The notes beneath the pieces were generated by a model. The model saw only the letters and a list, made by a program, of their open reading frames with translations, had not been told where the DNA came from and searched no databases. Shown here piece by piece: positions 23,844 to 33,226 of a stretch of DNA of 64,000 bases. Position 1 is the first letter of the stretch, and every line of letters begins with the position of its first letter. The translations under genes and the position numbers were made by a program. The DNA comes from Dongia_B sp964406155 (GTDB lineage: Bacteria; Pseudomonadota; Alphaproteobacteria; Dongiales; Dongiaceae): the NCBI GenBank assembly GCA_964406155.1, contig CAYOQR010000023.1, positions 1-64,000 on the forward strand. The letters run 5' to 3'.

Positions 23844-26498
23844 TTACTCCGTATGCCCGAGCGCGCTTGGCGGCGGCGAATGCCGCACCGAGGTCGCGCT
23901 CTCATCTTCCTCGGCGGCCTCATCTTCCGCCCCGCCCTTGCCGTCTTCCGGCCGCGCGGCCTTGCCGGCCGGCTTGCGCTCGTCGCCCGGCCGGGTGCCG
24001 GCCTCCGCTTCCCGCACCTCGGCCTCAGCTTCGGCCGCTGCATCGGCTGCCTTGCCTTCATGCCGGATCACCACCGCCTGCACCGGCACCGCGATCATGA
24101 TGCCGAGCTCATCGAACTTCTTCTTCATGCGGCGGTTGAATTCGCGCTGCACGCCCCAGCGCCCGCTATCGGTGCAGACGATCTGGCCGACCAGGGTGGC
24201 ATTGCCGCCATCCACTGCATCGACGCCCCAGAGCTGCAGGTCGCTGCGCATCATGTATTTGAAACTGTCATCCGCCCGCATCTCGAGCGCGATCTGCTTC
24301 AAGACCTCGCCGACCTTGTCGATATCCTCCTTGCCCGCCACCGTCACCTTGACGGCGGCATTGCCGACGCCGCGATTGACATTGGTCACCGTGCCGACCG
24401 AGCTGAAGGGGATGATATGCACCGCTCCATCTCCCGCGCGCAGCCGGATCGTGCGGATCGAGAGCTTTTCCACCGTGCCGGACAGGCCGGACGCCGTGAT
24501 GAAATCACCGACCTGCATGGCGTTTTCCAGCAGCAGGAAAATGCCCGTGATGAAATCCTGCACCAGCTTCTGCGAGCCGAAACCGACGGCGACGCCGATG
24601 ATGCTGGCGCCGGCCAGCAGCGGCGCGATATTGACGCCGATCTCGCTGAGGAAGGTGAAGACCACCACCACCGAGACGATCACCAGCAGGATGGTGCGCA
24701 TGATCGGCACCAGGGTGCGCATGCGGGCGGCATGGGCGAAATCGCCCCGCGTATCCAGCCGCGACATATGCCGGTCGATGGCGATATTGGCGCCTTCCCA
24801 GACGGCCACGGAAATCAATGCCGAGATGGCGATGGTGATGATCGCCGAAACCAGCCGGCTGCCGATCTCGCCGCTATGGAACCAGCCGATCGCATTCATT
24901 CCCCAGGCTTCCAGCAAGGCGATCGCCGTCAATGCAACCGCTGCCGCCGTGACGACGCCCCGCAGCAGCGGATAATAGCGGTTGGCCCGCTGCTTCAGAC
25001 CCGGGAACCGGTGTTCGAGATCGACATCGATCTTGAACAGGCGGTCGAAGCCGCCCAGCAGCGCCATGGCGACCAGCCGCGCGATGACCAGCACCAGGGC
25101 CGTCGTCAGCGTGAACTGCATCAGCCGCTCCTGGGCATTGGGCACACCGATCGCCCAGACCACCCACATCGCCATCACCAGGAAGATGGCGATGAAATGC
25201 CACAAAGCGGCCGCCTGGTTGCGGATGGCGGTGATCACACCGCGCCGCGTCTGGCCGTGTTCGTCCGGCTTTGCCCGCAGCCACTCGCCTACGGCGCGCC
25301 GGCATTGCAGGATGATGATGACGATATAGATATGAACGATCAGCGAGATCAGCTTGATCAGCGTGCCATGGCCGGCCCGCGACAGGCCGAGCAGCCGCGC
25401 CATTTCCGCCATCGCCCAGCCGAACAGGGCCGTGCCCACCACGCGATAGGTCCAGACCTCGATATAGGCGCCGGTCTCGTCGCTGACCGGCAGCAGCCGC
25501 AGCCCCGAGGTGGAGGAGAGAACGAACAGCCGCACCACGCAGGAGATCGCCCGGCAGATCACATAGGCATTGATGATGGCGACGCCGGCCAGACGCACCA
25601 CGCGCACATCCGCCATTGGCGTGCTCAACAGGATGTTGCCGATCACCGCGAAGATGACGATGGGCAGCAGCTCCAGCAGGAAATGCAGCAAGGCCAGCGG
25701 CACCCGCTTCAGGAGCGCCAGGTCCCGGCCGGGTTTCGGCACGGCGGGGCGGTAGCTCGGCTCGACATCGCCGGGATCGATATCGCTCGGCACCGTCTCC
25801 GCCGGATTGGGCATCTCGCCCGAGGGCGGCGTCGCGCGGTGCTCGATCGCCCCCAGCGGCCGGCGCAGCAGCAAACGCAGCAGCCATTCGCCGGCCAGGG
25901 CGCCGCCCACCATCACCGCCAAGCGCCAGATCGCATCCAACAGCGTGTTGCGGGTATCGGGATCGGTGATCAGCGTGCGGAACCAGTGCCACAGTTTCGG
26001 CACATCGGCGACGGTCTTCGCGCTGCTGGTGATCTGCGCCGTGGCGTCGTCGAGCCAGGCGAGGCCCTGCACCATCAATTGCGCGCCGAGACTGTCGGCC
26101 GCCAGCGGCGCATTATCGGCCGCCGGTGCTGGACTTGCGGGTGCTGGACTTGCAGGCGCGGACGTGGCTGGCGCCGGAGCAGGATTAGCCGGCTTTGCCG
26201 GTGCCGGGCTGGCGACGGGCGTATTGGTACCCGCGGTATTGGCAATGGTCTGCAGCACCTGGATGAGCTGGTTGCGCTTCGCCTCGTTCTGCAGCACGTC
26301 CAGCGCCTGCCGCGCCTGCTCCGCCGTGACGTTCTGCCCAGTTCCCTGCCCACCCCCCTGCCCGGTCGCCGGTACAACGACCGTGGGCGAGGCAGCGGGA
26401 GCCGGTGCCGTCTGCTGCGCCAGAACCGGCGCCGCCAGGGTCGTCAGCAGCAGAACGGCGGTCAGCAAGGAAAGCGGCAGGAAACGCAACACACGCAT
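23844..26498 (-). CDS. Large MscS-family mechanosensitive channel
   Basis: An 884-residue inner membrane protein. Residues 1-28 are a signal peptide (ending VLAQQ). About 30-150 is an Ala/Pro-rich periplasmic segment (SPAPASPAPA, built of 15-bp repeats). Roughly eight to ten helices follow; the pore helix and beta domain are near residues 620-700 (IGVAVGFGSQKLVQDFITGIFLLLENAMQVGDFI in broken form, then VEKLSIRTIRLRAGDGAVHIIPFS). The C-terminus is charged and disordered. It should open on membrane tension to release solutes in osmotic downshock. Confidence 0.9.
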   Translation of the reverse strand: MRVLRFLPLSLLTAVLLLTTLAAPVLAQQTAPAPAASPTVVVPATGQGGGQGTGQNVTAEQARQALDVLQNEAKRNQLIQVLQTIANTAGTNTPVASPAPAKPANPAPAPATSAPASPAPASPAPAADNAPLAADSLGAQLMVQGLAWLDDATAQITSSAKTVADVPKLWHWFRTLITDPDTRNTLLDAIWRLAVMVGGALAGEWLLRLLLRRPLGAIEHRATPPSGEMPNPAETVPSDIDPGDVEPSYRPAVPKPGRDLALLKRVPLALLHFLLELLPIVIFAVIGNILLSTPMADVRVVRLAGVAIINAYVICRAISCVVRLFVLSSTSGLRLLPVSDETGAYIEVWTYRVVGTALFGWAMAEMARLLGLSRAGHGTLIKLISLIVHIYIVIIILQCRRAVGEWLRAKPDEHGQTRRGVITAIRNQAAALWHFIAIFLVMAMWVVWAIGVPNAQERLMQFTLTTALVLVIARLVAMALLGGFDRLFKIDVDLEHRFPGLKQRANRYYPLLRGVVTAAAVALTAIALLEAWGMNAIGWFHSGEIGSRLVSAIITIAISALISVAVWEGANIAIDRHMSRLDTRGDFAHAARMRTLVPIMRTILLVIVSVVVVFTFLSEIGVNIAPLLAGASIIGVAVGFGSQKLVQDFITGIFLLLENAMQVGDFITASGLSGTVEKLSIRTIRLRAGDGAVHIIPFSSVGTVTNVNRGVGNAAVKVTVAGKEDIDKVGEVLKQIALEMRADDSFKYMMRSDLQLWGVDAVDGGNATLVGQIVCTDSGRWGVQREFNRRMKKKFDELGIMIAVPVQAVVIRHEGKAADAAAEAEAEVREAEAGTRPGDERKPAGKAARPEDGKGGAEDEAAEEDESATSVRHSPPPSALGHTE

Positions 26499-26866
26499 CT
26501 TCGATCAATCCGGAATCAATATGGTCGGAAACATGACGGTATGACGCCTCGGCCGGGTTGCCAGTTCCGATCAGGTGGTCCGATCGGACGGTCCGATCGA
26601 CCAGTACGGCGCGAGCCTCGAACGGGCCTAGGCAATAGCATGGCCCCATCCCATGCGACACCGCTAAATGGCCGCTGCCCGCCATCAAATTCCCTTGAGG
26701 ACATCCAGCACCCTGACATATCCCCCTGATATTGCTTCTTTTCAGCGGGCAGAAGATCACACTTCCCGCTTGCAACCATGGCGCAATGAATGAGATATTG
26801 AACTATTATTGAGTGCATTTGCCGGCAATATCATTGGCGGGTACGGCACAGGGACAGGGGCTCGTC
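26499..26866. other. Divergent intergenic region
   Basis: 368 bp between the minus-strand MscS gene and the plus-strand TPR gene. No supported gene; the open frames here have poor starts. It should contain both promoters. A GTG at 26813 could extend the TPR gene but has no ribosome site. Confidence 0.4.
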
Positions 26867-27868
26867 ATGATGCGTATGCGGTACCGTTTCCATCATCTGC
26901 CGATGATGCTGGCGCTTTCGGGCGTCATGCTGGTCTGCGGCACGGCCCAGCCGGATCGCATCGGCGCCGGGATCAGCGCCGCCAGGGCAGCGGGGAACGA
27001 CGCCACCGCTTTGGCCTGCCGCCAGGCGACCACCGGCAATCATCTCGCCGATGACTGCGCCGAATTGGGGGCGGCCCTGCTGCAGCGGGGCGACACCAAA
27101 CTTGCCGAGGCGGTGCTGCGCGATTCCCTGCGCCTGAAGCCGGGTGCCGAGCGTCCCGCCAACCTGCTGGTCTCGCTCTATGTCGATCAAAAGCGCTTCG
27201 ACGATGCGGCAGCCCTCATGCGCGAGGCCGCACGGGTCAATCCCGCCGATCCTCGCCCGCCATATATGCTCGGCCTCATCTTCACGATACAGAAGCAATA
27301 TGCGGCGGCGGCGGATGCCTATCGCCAATCGCTGCATCTGCGGCCTGACGATGCCGCGACCCTGACCGGCCTCGGCACGGCGCTCAGGTTCCAGGACAAG
27401 CAAGCTGAGGCCGTCGAGGTCTACCGCAAGGCATTGCAGCGCGCGCCGCGTGATCCCGAAGCCAATCAGGGCATTGGCAGTATCCTGCTGCTGCAAGGCG
27501 ATTATGCCGGCAGCATCCCGCCCTTCCGTATCGCCTTCGAGCAGATGCCTGAAAGCCGTTCCCTCACCCAGGCATATGTGACAGCCCTGCTGTTCCTCAA
27601 ACGGGACGACGAGAATATCGCCATCCTGCGCAAGCATCTCGCGATCGATCCGACCGATGCCGAAAGCCAATTAAACCTGGGCATCGTTTACCTGATCCTG
27701 GGATCGAACCGCGAAGCCGCCGATCACCTGACCGAAGCCACCCGTCTCGACCCAAACAACGGCAAGGCCCAGGCCGCCCTGGCTAAAGCCCTGGACGCGA
27801 CCGGCCAGCCCGCCGCCGCCGCAACTGCCCGCAACCGTGCCAAGGCCTTGGGTTATGACGCACCTTGA
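26867..27868 (+). CDS. TPR-repeat protein, exported
   Basis: A 333-residue protein. After MMRMRYRFHHLPMMLALSGVMLVCGTA, which looks like a signal sequence, come about seven tetratricopeptide repeats of 34 residues (AEAVLRDSLRLKPG, FDDAAALMREAARVNPADP, YAAAADAYRQSLHLRPDD, QAEAVEVYRKALQRAPRDP and further). It is probably a periplasmic scaffold. It resembles the second TPR protein at 29152, 1.3 kb away, in architecture; no partner is visible. Confidence 0.8.
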   Translation: MMRMRYRFHHLPMMLALSGVMLVCGTAQPDRIGAGISAARAAGNDATALACRQATTGNHLADDCAELGAALLQRGDTKLAEAVLRDSLRLKPGAERPANLLVSLYVDQKRFDDAAALMREAARVNPADPRPPYMLGLIFTIQKQYAAAADAYRQSLHLRPDDAATLTGLGTALRFQDKQAEAVEVYRKALQRAPRDPEANQGIGSILLLQGDYAGSIPPFRIAFEQMPESRSLTQAYVTALLFLKRDDENIAILRKHLAIDPTDAESQLNLGIVYLILGSNREAADHLTEATRLDPNNGKAQAALAKALDATGQPAAAATARNRAKALGYDAP

Positions 27869-28008
27869 TCATACCTGCCCGTAGCTTGGATTGGACGCTA
27901 TCGACACGGGAAACCACTCGGCATCTGGTCGCCTGCTTGTGTCGGGCCTTTTTTGCGCTCTACTGCCGATAGAGCATCATTGATCTTGCATGATCAATGT
28001 CGCTATCC

Positions 28009-28491
28009 CTACCACACCGCCGCAATCGGCCGCGTGCCGGTCCATTCCTCGATGCGCAACCGCGTCTTCGGCGAGACATCGGGCGGCAAGCGGTCGGGGG
28101 CGAACCAGCCGGTCTCGGTGATCTCCATGCGGTCGGCGGCATGGGCCGTGCCGGTGAATTCGGTCACTTCATAGAGGATCGGATAATCGATCATGCCGCG
28201 ATAATGATGCAGATAGACCTGCAGCAGGCGCGGCGGGCCGGCCAGCCCCAGCCCCACTTCCTCGCGCAGCTCCCGCGCCAATCCGTCCGCCGGCGCCTCG
28301 CCCCGGCGCAGCCCGCCACCCGGCAGGTACCAGTCATGGCGATAGGTATGCTTGACCAGCAAGACCTCCCCTGCCGGATTGCGGACGATGGCGCTGATGC
28401 CGATCGTCTTCATGCCGACAAGATGCAGCAGGCTGTTCCGCGTCCATTCCAGGCCGGGATAGATCCGGCGCAATAGGGTCCAATGCAGCAT
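28009..28491 (-). CDS. NUDIX hydrolase
   Basis: A 160-residue protein. The full Nudix box is present near residues 59-81: GGLRRGEAPADGLARELREEVGL, i.e. G-x5-E-x7-REL-x-EEVGL with all catalytic Glu residues. It hydrolyses a nucleoside diphosphate linked to another moiety; the substrate is not predictable. The N-terminal RRIYPGLEWTRNSLLHLVGMKTIGISAIV is shared by a subgroup of alphaproteobacterial Nudix proteins. It is alone on the minus strand between the two TPR genes. Confidence 0.88.
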   Translation of the reverse strand: MLHWTLLRRIYPGLEWTRNSLLHLVGMKTIGISAIVRNPAGEVLLVKHTYRHDWYLPGGGLRRGEAPADGLARELREEVGLGLAGPPRLLQVYLHHYRGMIDYPILYEVTEFTGTAHAADRMEITETGWFAPDRLPPDVSPKTRLRIEEWTGTRPIAAVW

Positions 28492-29151
28492 GATCCGATA
28501 TCAGTTAAGTCCTCCGGAGCGCGGCGCAAGGCACCCCCTGCCGCGCACACGGGACGCTAGAATGACCGCCGCGCCCGGTCAATTCATATGGCGTCAAATT
28601 CCGCCTGCCCGGACGGTAAATCCTCCAGGTGACAAGATTTGAATCCTCGGGCGTCCGTCAAGCCGCGAGACTCGAATTCCCTGTCATTTGCCCTTTTTCA
28701 GTTCTAGAGTCGAAGAATATGCGGCGGAACAAGCCGCGAGGCGATCCCAACGGCGATCACGGGTGTGATCCACGGAAGATCGCACAGGGACGGGATGGTA
28801 CCCCGGGACAGAATTGCAGGACGGAATTGCACTGCCGATCGGGCAGGAGAACGCACCGTCACCATGAATCGGTCATCTCCCGGCGCTAAACTGGGGCGCT
28901 AAAATCGGAGCGCTGGAATAAGGGATGCCGCGACGGCACGCCCCAGATCAAAACAACGCTGCTCGAATCAAGGCTGCTTGGATCAAGATTACTCGGATCA
29001 AGACTGCTCGGACCAAAACTATCAAGATGACATGACCCGAAGCGGCTTGGCCGGCATTCCAGGGTTCATTGCAACAAACGCATTCTGGCGCCAGATATCT
29101 GGTTGGGAAGACATCTGGTTGGTGAGGCATCTTGCTGGGGAGACGTCGCAC
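28492..29151. other. Intergenic region without a supported gene
   Basis: 660 bp between the Nudix gene and the second TPR gene. Short open frames have no family resemblance. The right half holds a 15-bp tandem repeat (28959-29018). Confidence 0.4.
28959..29018. repeat. Tandem repeat, four units of 15 bp
   Basis: Units CTGCTCGAATCAAGG, CTGCTTGGATCAAGA, TTACTCGGATCAAGA and CTGCTCGGACCAAAA follow each other exactly. They lie 133 bp upstream of the TPR gene start. Confidence 0.7.
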
Positions 29152-30414
29152 ATGAATCGCCTGTTCGACCGATTGATGATGGTTTCACCCCGCTCAGAAG
29201 CAAGGCTCCGTCACGCTGTGCCGTCGGAATGTTGCCATGCATCGTCCATCGTGATCCTGGCCTGCCTCGCGGCGACGGCTTTCCTGTCGATGGATGTGAT
29301 CCCGGTCCGCGCGGACAGCCCCAAGGAGCAGGCGACCCGTCCGCCGTACGGATCGCCGGCCTTCAGCACAGATCCCGCGATGATGGATGAAGTCGCGGCC
29401 AAGCCGGCGAAACCGGCCACCGCACCTTCACCGGCCACCCCCCCGTCACTGACCAATCCCAGGACGGCGGCGGACTTCATCGCCCTCGGCAACAAGTTCT
29501 ATGCCACGCGCCATTTCAACGACGCCATCGCCGCCTATCGCCAGGCCATCGCCCGCGACGATGCCAGCGCGCTCGCTTATTACTATCTCGGCCGGGTCTA
29601 TTACGATCAGTATCGCCTCGATGCCTCGATCCGCGCCTATGAGACCTCCGTGCGGCTCGATCCGACCAATGCCGCCGCCTATAACGAACTCGGCATCGCC
29701 CTCAAGCATCGTGGCCGCCTCGACGATGCTATCGCCGCCTATCAGAAAGCCATCATCGCCGCGCCGAAGGATGCCGTCGCCTATAACAATCTCGGCAACG
29801 CGCTCTATCAGACGGGTCAGCTCGATGCCGCCGTCGTCGCCTTCGCGAAATCCGTCAGCCTCAATCCGCGGCAGCCGGAGGCGCATATCGGCCTCGGCTC
29901 CGCTTTGCACGATCTCGGCCGCGATGACGATGCCGTCGCCGCCCTGCAAAGCGCCATCACTTTGGCGCCGCAATCACCGACCGCCTACTTCAATCTCGGC
30001 GTCGTCTATCAGCAGCAGAAAAAAATGGATGAGGCAGAGGCCGCCTATCGCCAGGTCGTCGCCCTCGTCCCGACCTATGCGCCCGCCTTCAACAATCTCA
30101 GCAATGTGCTGCGGGAGAACCGCAAGATCGGCGAGGCGGTCGCCATGGCGCAGCAGGCGGTGGTCCTCGCGCCGCGTTACGCCCATGCCTATCGCAGTCT
30201 CGGCCTTGCCTTGAAAGCAGCCGGCCGCGAGGATGAGGCACGCCAGGCCATGCTGCAGGCGGCGACCCTGGACGGCTCGACACTGCCGGCAACGGCGGCA
30301 AAGACACCGGATGCCAACGTCACCCTGGCCTCCGGCAAGGCCTCCACCGCCGGGTCCGGCCCGGGCTTGAATCTGGCGCCCGTCTTTGAACCCAATATGA
30401 CGCAGGCGCCTTAA
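29152..30414 (+). CDS. TPR-repeat protein, exported or membrane-anchored
   Basis: A 420-residue protein. A hydrophobic stretch (ASSIVILACLAATAFLSMDV, about residues 27-46) serves as signal or anchor, then a Pro/Ala-rich linker, then about eight TPR units from residue 100 (YATRHFNDAIAAYRQAIARDD, YRLDASIRAYETSVRLDPTN, GRLDDAIAAYQKAIIAAPKD, and so on), and a disordered tail. ATG at 29152 with GGGGAGA upstream is preferred; the frame is open to 28978 but that part translates the 15-bp repeats. Likely a periplasmic protein-protein scaffold. Confidence 0.8.
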   Translation: MNRLFDRLMMVSPRSEARLRHAVPSECCHASSIVILACLAATAFLSMDVIPVRADSPKEQATRPPYGSPAFSTDPAMMDEVAAKPAKPATAPSPATPPSLTNPRTAADFIALGNKFYATRHFNDAIAAYRQAIARDDASALAYYYLGRVYYDQYRLDASIRAYETSVRLDPTNAAAYNELGIALKHRGRLDDAIAAYQKAIIAAPKDAVAYNNLGNALYQTGQLDAAVVAFAKSVSLNPRQPEAHIGLGSALHDLGRDDDAVAALQSAITLAPQSPTAYFNLGVVYQQQKKMDEAEAAYRQVVALVPTYAPAFNNLSNVLRENRKIGEAVAMAQQAVVLAPRYAHAYRSLGLALKAAGREDEARQAMLQAATLDGSTLPATAAKTPDANVTLASGKASTAGSGPGLNLAPVFEPNMTQAP

Positions 30415-30427
30415 AGCCGAAATCCGT

Positions 30428-31123
30428 TCAAGCGACCCGCCGGAAGCGGGCATAATGGAAGCGCTGCACGCTGCCCCAGGGCGTCGCGTGATCGATCTCG
30501 AAGGCATCCTCCAGCGCGAACCCGTCCCCCAGCAGCGCCGTCAGGCTGGCCGCATCGTGACGCTGCACCGGCAGGCCGCTGCATCGTTCGGGCCCGCTCA
30601 GGGCGAAGCTGCCGAGGATGGCGCTGCCGCCGACCTTCAGCGCCCGGCGCAACGCCGCCGCATAAAGCCGCCGGTCGGCTTCATCCGTCAGGAAATGCAG
30701 GGCCGCGCGGTCGTGCCACAGATCGACCGCCATATCCGCCTGCCAATGACGGATATCGGTGACGATCAGGCGCGGCATATCCGCCCCTTCTCGCTCCTCC
30801 CGCTGCTTCAGCCGCTCTTGCACCCGCTGCAAGGCCGCTGCCGAGATATCCAGCAACAGCAGATGGCGATAGCCGAGATCCAACAGCCGGTCGGCCAGCA
30901 GCGACGCGCCGCCGCCGATATCCAGGATGACGGCCTCGGTCGATACACCCGCCTCCCGGATCAGCTTCAGCGAGACCGCCGGCTCCGGCTCGAACCAGCT
31001 CAGCTCGGCATCGCCCTTGCTGCCATAGATCCGATCCCAATGATCCCGTGCTGCGCGATCCCGTGCTGTGTGATCCTGGGCCGTGCCATCCGTTCCCGTA
31101 TCCCGATCCGCCATGAGCGCCAT
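30428..31123 (-). CDS. Class I SAM-dependent methyltransferase
   Basis: A 231-residue protein. Motif I is VILDIGGGASLLADRLL near residue 65, followed by LLLLDISAAALQRVQERL (motif post-I) and WHDRAALHFLTDEADR, an arrangement seen in thiopurine or tellurite-resistance-like methyltransferases. The WDRIYGSKGDAELSWFEPEP opening is typical of that group. The substrate is unknown. The first 25 residues are unusual because 15-bp tandem repeats encode DHTARDRAARDH. An alternative ATG is at 31114. Confidence 0.82.
   Translation of the reverse strand: MALMADRDTGTDGTAQDHTARDRAARDHWDRIYGSKGDAELSWFEPEPAVSLKLIREAGVSTEAVILDIGGGASLLADRLLDLGYRHLLLLDISAAALQRVQERLKQREEREGADMPRLIVTDIRHWQADMAVDLWHDRAALHFLTDEADRRLYAAALRRALKVGGSAILGSFALSGPERCSGLPVQRHDAASLTALLGDGFALEDAFEIDHATPWGSVQRFHYARFRRVA
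31042..31086. repeat. Tandem repeat, three units of 15 bp, in the methyltransferase N-terminus
   Basis: GATCCCGTGCTGCGC, GATCCCGTGCTGTGT, GATCCTGGGCCGTGC. In the minus-strand protein they give the DHTARDRAARDH segment ahead of the conserved domain. Confidence 0.65.
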
Positions 31124-31359
31124 CCGTCGCTAAAGCCCACGGGGAATATCCGCCCGTGTTCCATCCCGATTATCCTTAGATCAGCGGCTGGCAACCGGCA
31201 ATCCCGCCCGCCAACATAGTATCTCCAACACTCGTTCCCTCAATCTAACCCGAGAGATAATAGGGTCGCATTGCAGTCTTTACGTGATGCCTGCATCCAC
31301 TCAAATGCACCCTCCGGCTTGCTCCGTCAGCATAGGCCGAATCTCATTTGCCGCTGCCA

Positions 31360-31537
31360 CCCCTCACCCCGAGCTTCTCCCCGTCCGTCGGCGTAGGCCG
31401 ACATTCGTCGGCGGGCGGAACGAGGGAGGTTTTCTTCGTCTCGAATAGAAGATTGGCTCGAATGGAGGATAGGCAAGCGTAACGATGATTTAAGCTCCCT
31501 CGCCCCGTGATAACGGGGAGAGGGTCGGGGTGAGGGG
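31360..31537. repeat. R2 repeats, facing pair with nested R3
   Basis: CCCCTCACCCCGAGCTTCTCC at the left and GGGGAGAGGGTCGGGGTGAGG in broken form at the right, facing each other. The left member is interrupted by R3 at 31387-31412. A degenerate R3 relic (GTCAGC, ATAG, GCCGAA) is at 31326. No gene in this 480-bp gap. Confidence 0.75.
31387..31412. repeat. R3 three-arm palindromic element, copy 4
   Basis: GTCGGC, GTAG, GCCGAC, ATTC, GTCGGC, all arms perfect, inside the left R2 member. Confidence 0.75.
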
Positions 31538-31607
31538 TGACGACGACCAACGCGGTCGCCACAGATGAGACACCCCTTATATCAAAGGCGCGACACCGCC
31601 CTCAACC

Positions 31608-32516
31608 TCACCGCCCTGAGCGCTTCAACCGCATCAGCGCCTTGACGGTTTCGCGCAAGCCGCGCGTCAGCACTTTGTCGCGGCGCATCACCAGGCCAAG
31701 CTCGCGCTGCAAGCGCGGCGACAGCGGCTTGACCCGCAGCGCGACGCCACTGATGGTCCGCGCCGCCGCTCCCGCCACCGCCACGCCGGGCAGGACCGAG
31801 CAGCCGAGCCCCACGCCGACCATTTCCTTGATCGCCTCGACATTGTCCACGGCCATGGCCGGCTTCACCCGCAATCCGCCGTGCCGGAACCAGCCCTCGA
31901 TCACCCGCCTTGTCTGGCTGTTCGGCCCTTCCAGGAACAGCGGACGCTTGGCGAGAGCGGCAGGCGTCACCCGCTCCGGTAGACTGGCGGCATCGGCCGC
32001 CTCCACCGCCAGCACATCATCCGTCATCAGCGGCGTCACGGCGAACATCCGTCCCGGCGCCGGCAGGGTGACGAGTGCGAGATCCAATGCATTGGCTTCC
32101 AGCGATTTCAGGATATCGGCGGTCGTGCCCGTATTGACCATGATCTCCAGCCCCGGGAAACGCTGCCGCAGATCGCGCAGCAAAGGCGGCAGCAGATAGA
32201 TGCAGGCGGTCGATCCCGTGCCGATCCGCACCCGCCCCATCTCGCCGCCGTCCTGCTGCCCCATGGCATCCAGCGCCGCGTCGATCGCCGCCTCGATGCC
32301 GCGTGCATGAACCAGCAATTCGGTACCCGCCGCTGTCGCCGTCGCCCGTCGTCCGACCCGCTCGACCAGGCGCAACCCCAGCCGTTCCTCCAATTGCCGG
32401 ACCTGCTGGCTGACCGCCGGCTGGGTGAGATTGAGCCGCGCCGCCGCCGCCGAGAAGCTGCCCAGCTCCACCACCTGCACGAAGGCCCGCAACTGATCCG
32501 GATTCAATCCGCGCAT
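31608..32516 (-). CDS. LysR-family transcriptional regulator
   Basis: A protein of about 302 residues. The winged helix-turn-helix is at residues 1-60 (LNPDQLRAFVQVVELGSFSAAAARLNLTQPAVSQQVRQLE in broken form), followed by the linker helix and a periplasmic-binding-like effector domain (VRIGTGSTACIYLLPPLL onward). ATG at 32516 places the HTH at the usual distance; an in-frame start at 32552 adds 12 residues. It is transcribed away from the DUF1127 gene across 178 bp, but the target genes are not known. Confidence 0.9.
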   Translation of the reverse strand: MRGLNPDQLRAFVQVVELGSFSAAAARLNLTQPAVSQQVRQLEERLGLRLVERVGRRATATAAGTELLVHARGIEAAIDAALDAMGQQDGGEMGRVRIGTGSTACIYLLPPLLRDLRQRFPGLEIMVNTGTTADILKSLEANALDLALVTLPAPGRMFAVTPLMTDDVLAVEAADAASLPERVTPAALAKRPLFLEGPNSQTRRVIEGWFRHGGLRVKPAMAVDNVEAIKEMVGVGLGCSVLPGVAVAGAAARTISGVALRVKPLSPRLQRELGLVMRRDKVLTRGLRETVKALMRLKRSGR

Positions 32517-32694
32517 CTCAAAGAATTCCTTATGGAAAGAATAAGAACTCAAATCTTTCCTGATAGGCCGATCAGGCCCAATCTAATCCCGGCACCATTT
32601 GCAACTCAAGGCCTCCGCGATGCTCACTTCCCCAAGGTACTCACCTCCCTGGGACGCCCTCAGCCCCATTGGCGGCGGCCATTGGATTACAATC

Positions 32695-32946
32695 ATGTCC
32701 AACCGGTCTGCTTTCCTCATCCACCTCCTGCGCGAATGCTGGCGCGACCTCATCCTGTCGCCGCTTTCCCGGCGCCGCCAGCGCCGGGCCCTGCAGCATC
32801 TCGACGATCATCTCCTCCGCGACATCGGCATCACCCGCCGCGAGGCAAGACTGGAAGCCCAACAGAGCGCGAGCGATCTGACGATCGACGATCAGGCGAA
32901 GCCCTATTCCACCTGCCGGCCGACCGAACGCCAGATGCGCCTTTGA
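32695..32946 (+). CDS. DUF1127 small protein
   Basis: An 83-residue protein. Residues about 24-50 give the DUF1127 signature RRRQRRALQHLDDHLLRDIGITRREA. Proteins of this family in alphaproteobacteria are small arginine-rich regulators, several of which bind RNA and affect phosphate and carbon metabolism or stress adaptation. Start ATG at 32695 (MSNRSAFLIHLLREC). The C-terminal 30 residues are polar and unlike the family core. Confidence 0.8.
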   Translation: MSNRSAFLIHLLRECWRDLILSPLSRRRQRRALQHLDDHLLRDIGITRREARLEAQQSASDLTIDDQAKPYSTCRPTERQMRL

Positions 32947-32990
32947 TCGAGGGTAGTATCCACAGCCCGCCACAGCCGCACTTGGCATTG

Positions 32991-33119
32991 CCCCTTACCC
33001 CAACCCTCTCCGCGCAAGCGGGGAAAGGGAGTCGTCGTGCTTGCCCCGACAAATTCCAGTCGCGGATAACGCAAGTCCCCCTCGCCCCGTGACAACGGGG
33101 AGAGGGTTGGGGTGAGGGG
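32991..33119. repeat. R2 repeats, facing pair
   Basis: CCCCTTACCCCAACCCTCTCC at the left and AGAGGGTTGGGGTGAGGGG at the right, with inner stems (CGCGCAAGCGGGG and CGCCCCGTGACAACGGGG). No R3 insertion in this pair. It fills the gap between the DUF1127 and MFS genes. Confidence 0.75.
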
Positions 33120-33226
33120 TAGCACCGACGAACCGGACGCCACCGCGCAGGCGAAACACATCCAACAAGCGGCACCGCCGATAACAAGGCTGTCACGTAC
33201 AGAGCAAGAGAACGACAATACCTGTC

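Noticed and set aside
23790..26729. A 979-residue plus-strand open frame
   Set aside because: It is antisense to the MscS channel gene, has no domain, and is rich in His/Arg/Asp/Gln as expected of a mirror frame in GC-rich DNA.
28629..28889. Plus-strand frame of 86 residues in the gap before the second TPR gene
   Set aside because: Low-complexity Arg/His-rich translation with no similarity or start signal.
28978..29151. Upstream extension of the second TPR protein
   Set aside because: It translates 15-bp tandem repeats (DQDYS units) and the ATG at 29152 has a good ribosome site and precedes the signal helix.
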